This document shows, one piece after another, positions 32,601 to 39,430 of a stretch of DNA of 64,000 nucleotides. The position numbers and the translations under genes were made by a program. Numbering within the stretch: the stretch's first letter is position 1; each line of letters begins with the position of its first letter. Under the pieces are notes generated by a model that saw only the letters and a list, made by a program, of their open reading frames with translations, was not told the origin of the DNA and did not search any database. Source of the stretch: Alcanivorax limicola (GTDB lineage Bacteria; Pseudomonadota; Gammaproteobacteria; Pseudomonadales; Alcanivoracaceae); contig NZ_JAIOUB010000002.1 in NCBI RefSeq assembly GCF_019931215.1, forward strand, positions 620,001 to 684,000, written 5' to 3'.

Positions 32601-35512
32601 CCTGTGAAGTGGCATTGCCGCTGTTGAGTGTCGGCTGTGATCCGGCCGTGTTTATCGGCATTGGTCGGCGTGCGCCGGGTGCGCAACGCTGGCAACTGGT
32701 GGATGACCAGATCATGCCGGTGCGGGGCCTCCAGCGTGATGCCGTGGTGCATATGGTCGGCATCGCAGAAGCGTTGCCTGCCGGGGAAGAACTGGCGCTG
32801 CTGGTTTACGGGTTCCACCCCCAGTATCCCGCCAGTTGGTCGCGGGATGCGCTGGTGCCGTTTGTGAACATCAGCGGCAGCGTGCAGCTGCCATTACTGC
32901 AAGGCCAGCTCAGCAACCCGCTGGCGACGGCGCCGCCCCCGGTCAATCTGGTGCCCGAAATTACCGAGGTTTGCGCGGTGCTCGGGCTGCCGCTGCTGGG
33001 GCCGGTGTGCCAGCAAGTGGATAACCTTGTCGATACCTTGCTGGCGCAATGCGACGGCCCACTGGACCCGGCCTGTGGCCTGGCGGATGAGCTGGTAGAC
33101 ACCATCAACGGGTTGCTCACCGGTATCGGACTGACGGGGCCAGCGGATCTGTCACTGCTGGTGACGGGGGCGGATGCCACACTGCGGGGTTGTGATCTGC
33201 TGGACCCGGCCCATTGCCTGTACCCGTTCCCCTCGAATCACTTTACGGCGGGTGTGCCCGCGGGCACGCCGGGCGTTGCGACAGGTCGACGAGTGTTTTT
33301 CAATCCGCTGGCGATGCCCAGCAATATTGTGGGCAAGCCCATTGATCCCACGGACTGGAATCGCAACGACGGTTTTTCACCGGGGCAGTTGATCACGACC
33401 TTCGTGCCGGGGCTGGATATGGCGCAGACCTATCAGGCACCGCTGGATCAACTGGGTATTGCCGATCCGCGCCGGTCCCTGACCGACGAAGCCTTTGCCA
33501 ACGGCTGGGGCCGCCCGCCGGTGCTGGTGCTGGAAGTGGTGGATGAAGAAAACCTGGTGACTCGGGAGCATCTGGTCTGGGTGGAGCAGGATACGAATGC
33601 GGGCCTGTTCCTGCCCACCGGTGAGGTCTTTGGCGACGACATTGATCGTGTCGGCGAAGCCCGTTCGGCGGTGCTGGTGCGGCCTGCGAAAAACTTCATT
33701 CCCGGGCGCCGTTACGTCGTCGTTATGCGCGACCTGCGTGATGCCGATGGCGGCACCATCGCGTCATCAATTGGCTTCCAGGTCTGCCGTGACCAACTCG
33801 ATTCATCACTGCCTGCGGTGCAGGGGCGGTGCGATGCGCTGGAGCAGGATGTTTTCCCGGTGCTGGACGCCGCCGGCATTCATCGTGACAGCAGCCTGTA
33901 TCTGGCCTGGGACTTTACTGTCGCCAGCACCGAAAACATTACCGGGCGGCTGGTGCACATGCGCGATGACGCCTTCGCCAGCCTGTCGCGCAGTGGCGCA
34001 GACGATTGTCTGCGACATGACGACAGCCGCGCCGCTGACTGTGCGCCGCCGACCTTTACGGTGGACACGGTGGATCTGGATGCGGACGACGGCCGCATGG
34101 TGAAAATCGACGGCACACTGATGATCCCGAGCTACCTGCTGCCGGCGGATACATCACCGCTGGCGCGCCCGGAAATACGAGGCTTGCTGGGGCTCTTCGA
34201 TGACGTACCGCTTGCGGCGCTCTTCGATAATGATGCCTATGACATCATCGAATCCGCCAGCCTGTTGCCGCCCAATCGGCTGAACTATTCTGCGTTTGAT
34301 GCGCTGGTGCCACCGTCGCCGACGACGCTGGATCTGCAGCGCTACGGTGATGCCCTGCCGGATCGTATGCCAGTGGTGGATGAGATATCTGCGCGCTACA
34401 CCTGCGAGATTCCCCGTGACGCCTACGACGGGCTGGACCAGCCGTCCCGCGCGTCCTTGTACGGGCATGGCCTGCTGCAAGGGCGGGTGGCATTGACCTA
34501 TGACCACCCCGGTGGCCGCAGTCGTGTTGCCTACAATTACAACACCATGTTCTGTGCCATCGACTGGTTCGGCTTTGCCCAGGGGGATCTGCCGAATATC
34601 CTGCTGACACTGCTGGACCTGTCAAACTTCGGCATCATTCCGGATGCGTCTCAGCAAGGCATGCTCAACTGGATGTTCCTGGCGCGCGCCATGTTGCACC
34701 CGGACGGCTTTGCGGCACACCCTGCGTTCCGCCAGGGCGGGGATGCGGCGGCTGCGCCGGCGTTTGACCGCAGCGATGTGTTCTATTACGGCAACAGCCA
34801 GGGCGGCATCCTGCCCGGCCCGGTCCAGGCCGTATCACCGGACATCAACCGGGGTGTCTACGGTGTGCCGGGTATGAACTATTCATTGTTGCTGCGCCGC
34901 AGCAAGGATTTCACGCTCTACTCGATACCGCTGTATCTGGCTTACCCGGATGAACTGGATCGCAATCTGGCGTTTGCGCTGATCCAGATGCTCTGGGATC
35001 GTGGCGAGAATTCCGGCTTTGCTGCCTACCTGACGGAACGCGACAAGGCCGTGGACGGCACGCAACCGAATCTGTCTGGCACAGATAATCATGTGTTGCT
35101 GCACACCGCCTTTGCCGATCAGGAAGTGACCCACTGGAGCGTCGACATGATGGCGCGCACCATGGGCGCGCCGGTGGATGATCGTGACACGCTGCGCTAT
35201 CCCGGCCTGAATCCGGATATTGCGCCTTACTATGATATTCCGCGTCTGCAATTCGATGAGCAGGGCCGCGCGTCGGGTTCGGCCAATATCGTCTGGGTAC
35301 AGCCAGGCGTGCTATCACCGCCACTGGCCAATATCCCGCCAACAGAAGGACCGAATCCGCACGGTTATCCGCGCGGTCATGGCGGCGCCAACTGCCAGAT
35401 CCATCACTTCCTGCAACGTCATGGCTTCATTGCTGATGTGCTGGACTACAGCGCGCAGCGGGATACCCAGGTGCAACGTTGTCTGAGTGATTTCGGCGTG
35501 GCCGCGCCCTGA
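29630..35512 (+). CDS. Giant lipoprotein with two serine-hydrolase modules
   Basis: A 1960-residue predicted lipoprotein (lipobox Cys33, 'LALAAC'). After an acidic Gly/Glu repeat (residues 120-135) come two PKD/REJ-like domains (about 240-330 and 335-430). An alpha/beta-hydrolase module follows, with oxyanion 'LHGHGFGGS', 'ISIDSRGFGES' and nucleophile 'GGSYGGGF' (Ser656), resembling CocE/X-Pro peptidase-type hydrolases. The C-terminal 780 residues (from about 1180) contain 'YYGNSQGGI' (Ser1723), 'EVTHWSVDMMARTMGAP' and a final 'RGHGGANCQIHHF'. This half is clearly paralogous to the 724-residue protein at 39431-41605. The start follows AAGGAG with ideal spacing, 31 bases after the previous gene, so the two are one operon. 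Confidence 0.85.
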   Translation: MSVVASTGGPAARAYHAARTIMLSMMVLALAACGGSSSTSRPPVVEPPAPDTEGVFVNAPVVNLGYAQSGDETVRRTSLAPAGGYACHADTGVRWQIGELVLGRSACLPVQTFPVDLVCGEEGGEESGEAAGEAGSDLCAINMSRFLQAHAAQEADEILITEQAHADAMGLTINFDLPVDAFDAQFADGGAQAYLMARLSESGRTALPDPFDACEALTQSMLMRDRLEGIPDCAPFAPQQPPRADAGSDQTAMVGDTVILDGSASDEGDAALVTFAWQQVGGMPVVLQDADQPVASFLVPENQPGNVLTFTLTVTDDAGLSSEDSTRVTVVAAPNQPPVAAAGEDQQVTAGDMVVLSGVGSSDADGDIVAAQWEQLAGPAVTLTDADTLTARFEAPLVANDTVLRFRLVVTDDQGAQGSDETRVTVAPRTGGEEPPPDEGGFEGLPSLLLPFQREQCDDTVAGFGGPAEEICGGLFAIPDAAHNECVQLSRPLLGEPADLLCNSLFSRPIPPAGAMQAPASCATGEALEGGRSYPVYIESESRETIAFQVLEPIGGVDCESGHALVLHGHGFGGSRSLSGFNDYREAGFTVISIDSRGFGESSGTVRVMDPEFEGRDLIRILDWAEDNLDYLMKRDKAGLPPELNPNLVVGAMGGSYGGGFQMLLHGQDPRQRLDALVPDITWHDLRYSLNPGNVIKTGWDLFLVLGGEAGSQPNRNGGLDPIIRETLVRGLATNTFPDQSLDFFYYHSPAYRCNGEPIPERPLDPNGLLLGLVNPPAYDTPPDNYPMADVLLTQGMRDTLFNFNEAWHNFDCLRERGGDVRLLTHQSGHILPLEAPEDIQPGTYVPPPLGNLLNIPGFQSGAGAFACGDISVSRATRDWMRYSLLGEALPAYFDGTEDQVCLSLDDGASLLVPMDDFPAPAAADALLAGPYVIERQVSSATPVPSGFTAVATATVVPAVMPLGVVGPEGAVLGGIPTAQLTVSDLLGRDACEVALPLLSVGCDPAVFIGIGRRAPGAQRWQLVDDQIMPVRGLQRDAVVHMVGIAEALPAGEELALLVYGFHPQYPASWSRDALVPFVNISGSVQLPLLQGQLSNPLATAPPPVNLVPEITEVCAVLGLPLLGPVCQQVDNLVDTLLAQCDGPLDPACGLADELVDTINGLLTGIGLTGPADLSLLVTGADATLRGCDLLDPAHCLYPFPSNHFTAGVPAGTPGVATGRRVFFNPLAMPSNIVGKPIDPTDWNRNDGFSPGQLITTFVPGLDMAQTYQAPLDQLGIADPRRSLTDEAFANGWGRPPVLVLEVVDEENLVTREHLVWVEQDTNAGLFLPTGEVFGDDIDRVGEARSAVLVRPAKNFIPGRRYVVVMRDLRDADGGTIASSIGFQVCRDQLDSSLPAVQGRCDALEQDVFPVLDAAGIHRDSSLYLAWDFTVASTENITGRLVHMRDDAFASLSRSGADDCLRHDDSRAADCAPPTFTVDTVDLDADDGRMVKIDGTLMIPSYLLPADTSPLARPEIRGLLGLFDDVPLAALFDNDAYDIIESASLLPPNRLNYSAFDALVPPSPTTLDLQRYGDALPDRMPVVDEISARYTCEIPRDAYDGLDQPSRASLYGHGLLQGRVALTYDHPGGRSRVAYNYNTMFCAIDWFGFAQGDLPNILLTLLDLSNFGIIPDASQQGMLNWMFLARAMLHPDGFAAHPAFRQGGDAAAAPAFDRSDVFYYGNSQGGILPGPVQAVSPDINRGVYGVPGMNYSLLLRRSKDFTLYSIPLYLAYPDELDRNLAFALIQMLWDRGENSGFAAYLTERDKAVDGTQPNLSGTDNHVLLHTAFADQEVTHWSVDMMARTMGAPVDDRDTLRYPGLNPDIAPYYDIPRLQFDEQGRASGSANIVWVQPGVLSPPLANIPPTEGPNPHGYPRGHGGANCQIHHFLQRHGFIADVLDYSAQRDTQVQRCLSDFGVAAP
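29987..30034 (+). repeat. In-frame acidic minisatellite in the 1960-residue gene
   Basis: Degenerate 12-base repeats GGTGAGGAAxGT-like encode Gly-Glu-Glu/Ala units (residues 120-135). Imperfect copies allow in-frame length change; it is a likely flexible linker. Confidence 0.7.
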
Positions 35513-35546
35513 CGGTATCGCTGCAGCTGGTGAAATCCGGCCAGCG

Positions 35547-36911
35547 TCAGGACGCAGCGGTGAGCAGCGGTATCGCTGCACTGGCAAGGGTGCCCAGCAA
35601 CAGGGCGCACAACAGATTCAGCCGCAAGCCGGCGCGGATCATGTCCTGTTGCGGCACCTGCCCGGTGCCGTACACCAGTGCATTGGGTGGCGTTGCCACC
35701 GGCAGCATGAAAGCGCAGGACGCGCACACCGCAATCAGCACGATCACACTGGTTTCGCTGACGCCCAACGTTATCGCCACGGCACCAAGCAGAGGCACCA
35801 GCAGTGCCGTGCTGGCGGTATTGCTGACCAGCTCGGTGAGCATCACCACGAACAGGGCAATCAACACATAAAGCAGCCACCGCTGCGCCACATGCTCGCC
35901 GCCGGGCAATATGCCCTCCAGGGCGCGCGCCAGCATGTGGCTGGTGCCGGAGCTGTCCATCAGGCTGCCCAATGTGATGCCGCCGCCAAACAGCAACAGT
36001 ACGCCCCAGTTACTGCGCCGCTCGATGCTCTTCCAGTCCAGGGCTCCGGTGGCACCGAGCAGCACAATGGCCAGCAGTGCAACCCAGCCGTCGGTGTCCT
36101 GAATGCCCGTCCAGGCAGCCAGCGGTTTGCCGAGCACCCACAGCAGCACCGTGAGGGCGAATACCGCCAGTGCCATCATGGCACTGCGCGAACGGGGGAA
36201 TGGCGGCACCGCACCCGGATCAAGACGGGGCACGCCGCGTTCGGGCCGGGTGGCGCCGTAGAGGACCGCCAGTGCCAGTGGAAACAACACCAGAAAGGCC
36301 GGCACGCCGACCCGCAACCAGTCCATGAATTGCCAGCCCAGTGCCGCCGCCGCGATGGCGTTCGGTGGGCTGCCAATCAGGGTGGCGATGCCGCCGATAT
36401 TGGCGCCCCAGGCGAGCCCCAGCAGCAGAAACAGGCGAAAGCGGGGGAAGCCCTCACCCAGCGGCGCCAGCAAACCCAGTGCAACGGGCAGCATCATGGC
36501 GGCGGTGGCGGTGTTGCTGATCCACATGGATAACAGTGCGGTGATACCGCTCAGCAGCAGCGCGGCGGGCAGCGGCTTGCCCCGGGCCAGGCGCAACAGT
36601 TGCGCCGCCAGCCAGCGATCAATGCCGTGGTGACTCAGGGCTGCCGCCAGGGCAAAGCCGCCCAGGAACAGGAAGATGATCGGATGGGCAAAACCCTGCA
36701 GCACCTCGGGCAAGGTGCCCAGCCCGAGCACGGCGGCCATGACCGGTACCAGCAGCGCGGTGAAGGTCAACGGCAATGCCTCCGTCAGCCACAGCGTGGC
36801 GATCAGCACAAACAGGGCCAGGCCGGCCTGCTGGTCGGGCGCCTCGGGCAGATGCCAGGCGAGGACAGCGAGCACGATGGCCAGCAGCAGCCGCAGGGGG
36901 TGGGCCGACAT
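35547..36911 (-). CDS. DASS/SLC13-family sodium:anion symporter
   Basis: A 454-residue inner-membrane carrier with about 11 hydrophobic segments. Family hallmarks are 'ALPLTFTALLVPVMAAVLG' near residue 45, 'LFLGGFALAAAL' and the two sodium/anion motifs: 'SMWISNTATAAMMLP' (first S-N-T) and 'ELVSNTASTALLVPLLG' (second S-N-T). Substrates in the family are di- and tricarboxylates or sulfate; dicarboxylates seem likely but are not shown. GGAGG precedes the ATG. It is convergent with the 1960-residue hydrolase gene (34 bases between stops); uptake of acids released by surface hydrolases would fit this context but is inference. Confidence 0.92.
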   Translation of the reverse strand: MSAHPLRLLLAIVLAVLAWHLPEAPDQQAGLALFVLIATLWLTEALPLTFTALLVPVMAAVLGLGTLPEVLQGFAHPIIFLFLGGFALAAALSHHGIDRWLAAQLLRLARGKPLPAALLLSGITALLSMWISNTATAAMMLPVALGLLAPLGEGFPRFRLFLLLGLAWGANIGGIATLIGSPPNAIAAAALGWQFMDWLRVGVPAFLVLFPLALAVLYGATRPERGVPRLDPGAVPPFPRSRSAMMALAVFALTVLLWVLGKPLAAWTGIQDTDGWVALLAIVLLGATGALDWKSIERRSNWGVLLLFGGGITLGSLMDSSGTSHMLARALEGILPGGEHVAQRWLLYVLIALFVVMLTELVSNTASTALLVPLLGAVAITLGVSETSVIVLIAVCASCAFMLPVATPPNALVYGTGQVPQQDMIRAGLRLNLLCALLLGTLASAAIPLLTAAS

Positions 36912-36999
36912 GACAGCCTCCGTACCGTTATTTGCAGAGTGGGTGTTGGCAGCGTAAACCGAAGCGGGGGGCGGCGAAAGCAGGTGGTCGCAGGAGCCA

Positions 37000-37443
37000 T
37001 CAACCGCCGCAGCAGCGTTTGAATTTGGCGCCGCTGCCGCACGGGCAGGGGCTGTTGCGTCCGGGGGACAGCGTAGTCAGCACCGGGTCACCGTCGATAT
37101 AAAACCAGTGGCCGCCTTCCTGCCGGAAGCGGCTGCGCTCTTCCAGACAGTGCCATTGCCCATCCTGCCGTGACACAGCCAAAAAATGGACCTCGCCCCG
37201 GGCATCGTTTGCCTGCGCACTGACGACGGTCAGGGTGTGCCACTGTGTTTGCGGGTCCGACGCGAAGCGCGCCGGGCGGGTTTCCGGCGCCCAGCTGGCC
37301 AGCAGGTAGTCGATATCGCCCCGGGCAAAGGCGGAAAAGCGCGAGCGCATCAGCGCCTCGGGGCCGCTGGCAGGTCCTCCGGCATGCAGTGGGCCACAGC
37401 AGGCGTCATAGGGGTGGTCACTCCCGCAAGGGCACTGGCTCAC
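37000..37443 (-). CDS. ychJ: YchJ family SEC-C motif protein
   Basis: A 147-residue YchJ/UPF0225 protein with two zinc SEC-C-type motifs, 'CPCGSDHPYDACC' at the N-terminus and 'CPCGSGAKFKRCC' at the C-terminus, flanking an NTF2-like domain ('LMRSRFSAFARGDIDYLLASW'). Its function is unknown. I take the GTG at 37441-37443 as start: it overlaps the stop of the upstream DUF2798 gene as GTGA, and it places the first SEC-C motif at the very N-terminus as in the family. An ATG further upstream would lie inside DUF2798. Confidence 0.9.
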   Translation of the reverse strand: MSQCPCGSDHPYDACCGPLHAGGPASGPEALMRSRFSAFARGDIDYLLASWAPETRPARFASDPQTQWHTLTVVSAQANDARGEVHFLAVSRQDGQWHCLEERSRFRQEGGHWFYIDGDPVLTTLSPGRNSPCPCGSGAKFKRCCGG

Positions 37444-37673
37444 GGGCGGATCAGGCTGTTCGTCAGGCGGTGTGCCAGGGGGGCAATAAAGCTCACCAGA
37501 GGAAAGGCCACTGCCCAGGCAACGATCCAGGCCCACAACCAGCGAAACAGAAAGCCCTCCGCCAGCCCCGTGTTGATCAGCGTAATAACGCCGGACATCA
37601 GAAACGACATCAATGCCGACATGATCAGGGCGAACAACAGCGGACGAAAGCGGGCGGGGAAGACAGCGGGCAT
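37440..37673 (-). CDS. DUF2798 small membrane protein
   Basis: A 77-residue protein with two transmembrane helices, of the DUF2798 family. The first helix 'FALIMSALMSFLMSGVITLINTG' and the second 'LWAWIVAWAVAFPLVSFIAPLAHRL' carry the family pattern of small residues and a terminal Pro-Leu-xx-Arg. Function is unknown. The start at 37673 gives the family length. It is followed by overlapping ychJ (GTGA) and is divergent from the MocR regulator, which may control it. Confidence 0.78.
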   Translation of the reverse strand: MPAVFPARFRPLLFALIMSALMSFLMSGVITLINTGLAEGFLFRWLWAWIVAWAVAFPLVSFIAPLAHRLTNSLIRP

Positions 37674-37752
37674 GGCCGGGCATCCTGTGATGTGCAAACA
37701 ATGAGGTGCGAGGCCGTCATTAAACGGCAGCCGGGGTTATGTGTACAGTGAC

Positions 37753-37776
37753 CGCCGGTACCGGTTTACGCCGGTA
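37753..37776. promoter_or_regulatory. Candidate MocR-type operator
   Basis: The 8-mer CGCCGGTA occurs twice, at 37753 and 37769 (16-base offset), with a perfect 10-base palindrome at 37755-37764 overlapping the first. It lies between DUF2798 and the divergent MocR gene; MocR regulators such as PdxR and GabR use direct repeats. Confidence 0.4.
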
Positions 37777-37953
37777 AAAAAGCTGTCCCGCTGACGGCGC
37801 TGCGACCCGGGCAGAAAGCGCACTTTCCGGCAAGGGCGCTACTGGCAGGATGTGGCACCATGTTGCAAAAAAGCTTGGTCCTTCGAGATGATTGCGGCAT
37901 GGTTCCATGGGTTGCCGGTTGGCAGCCAGGATAATCCAGGATAGCCACACGCA

Positions 37954-39414
37954 ATGCCCGGCCCGGAGAGCGAGGTGTCACAGGAGCGGTTTCTATACGA
38001 ACGGATCAGCCAGCGCCTGCTGGAACAGATCCGCGCTGGCAACTATGCCGTGGGCGAGCGCTTGCCCTCGGTGCGACGCATGAGCGCGCTTTTTGGCGTC
38101 AGCGTCAACACGGTCATGCAGTGCTACCGGCAGCTCGAGCTGGAGGGCTATCTCGAGATACGCCCCCAGTCGGGGGTGTTCGTGCGCCCCATGGAGAGCG
38201 ATGCGGTGCCGCCGCCGGACGAGGCGCGCTACCCGTTGTTGCCGGTGGAAGTGTCGCTCAGCGAGCAGGTGCTGGAGTATATGGCGCTGCATGCCCGCCC
38301 GGACGTGGCGCGTCTGGGTATCGCCTTGCCGGGGCCAGAAGTGTTGCCCCTGGGGCGGGTCATGCAAGTGATTCGTGACGTGACCCGGCGCCATCCCGTC
38401 GAAGCGTGGGATTACATCCACCCGAATGCCAACAGTCCGCTGACGCATCAGTTGGCCCGTCGCAGCCTGGGCTACGATCAGCCGTTTGCCGCTGAAGACA
38501 TCATTGTCACCAATGGCTGTATGGAGGCGCTGACCCTGGCCCTGCGCAGCGTCAGCAAGCCGGGTGATGCCGTGGCCGTGGAATCGCCCACCTACTACGG
38601 CACGCTGCTGTTGCTGGAAGCGCATCAGCGCCGGGTGGTCGAGGTGCCAGCGCATCCCCGTGACGGCATCAGCCTGTCGGCGCTGGAGGAGGTGTTTGCC
38701 CGGGGCCGTGTTGCCGCCTGCATGGTGGCCACCAATGCCCAGAACCCGCTCGGTTTCACCATGTCTGCCGCACGCAAACAGGCGCTGGTTGCGTTATCGG
38801 CGCGCTACGGTATTCCGCTGATCGAGAATGATATCTGGGGCGACACGGTATATGCCGCAGACCAGGCGTTGCCGGCCAAAGCCTGGGATCGGGAAGGCCT
38901 GGTGATCTACTGCAATTCGTTTTCCAAGACACTGATGCCCGGCATGCGTCTGGGCTGGGCCGTAGGAGGGCGCTTTCATCGGCGCCTGCTGGAGCTGAAA
39001 CAGCTCAGCACCATCACCTCGCCATCCCTGTCGCAGCTTGCCATGGGGCGTTTGCTGGAAAGCGGTTTCCATGCTCGCCACCTGCGTGCGCTGCGCGAGG
39101 CACTGTATCGTCAGGCGGTACAGATGCAGGCGCTGATACTGGCGGCGTTTCCTGCGGGCACGCGCGTGTCGCTGCCGTCCGGAGGCTGTGTGCTGTGGGT
39201 GCGATTACCGGAGGGGGTCGACAGCCATCAGTTGTTTGGCATGGCGGCCGAGGCCGATATTCATGTGTTTCCCGGAGGCGTGTTTTCCGCCACCGGGGAA
39301 TATCGGGGGTATCTGCGCATCAATGCGGGCAATCCGGTAACGGATGCCATTCGCCATGCGGTGCAGCAGTTGGGGGATATGGTGGCCAGGCTGATGGCGG
39401 CAAGGTCGCATTGA
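37954..39414 (+). CDS. MocR-type regulator (GntR HTH plus aminotransferase domain)
   Basis: A 486-residue PLP-dependent transcription factor of the MocR/PdxR group. The GntR winged helix fills residues 12-80 ('RISQRLLEQIRAGNYAVGERLPSVRRMSALFGVSVNTV'), then a class I aminotransferase fold with the Schiff-base Lys325 in 'NSFSKTLMPGMRLGW', and 'NAQNPLGFTM' supplies another cofactor contact. The start at 37954 gives the HTH near the N-terminus; AGGA is 13 bases upstream. Its effector is unknown. It is divergent from DUF2798-ychJ across 280 bases holding a candidate operator. Confidence 0.93.
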   Translation: MPGPESEVSQERFLYERISQRLLEQIRAGNYAVGERLPSVRRMSALFGVSVNTVMQCYRQLELEGYLEIRPQSGVFVRPMESDAVPPPDEARYPLLPVEVSLSEQVLEYMALHARPDVARLGIALPGPEVLPLGRVMQVIRDVTRRHPVEAWDYIHPNANSPLTHQLARRSLGYDQPFAAEDIIVTNGCMEALTLALRSVSKPGDAVAVESPTYYGTLLLLEAHQRRVVEVPAHPRDGISLSALEEVFARGRVAACMVATNAQNPLGFTMSAARKQALVALSARYGIPLIENDIWGDTVYAADQALPAKAWDREGLVIYCNSFSKTLMPGMRLGWAVGGRFHRRLLELKQLSTITSPSLSQLAMGRLLESGFHARHLRALREALYRQAVQMQALILAAFPAGTRVSLPSGGCVLWVRLPEGVDSHQLFGMAAEADIHVFPGGVFSATGEYRGYLRINAGNPVTDAIRHAVQQLGDMVARLMAARSH

Positions 39415-39430
39415 CCCCGCCGCCCCGGAT

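Noticed and set aside
35513..35580. Direct repeat CGGTATCGCTGCA twice, 55 bases apart
   Set aside because: Two copies only, partly inside the transporter gene end, with no pattern or conserved context; chance in GC-rich DNA is likely.
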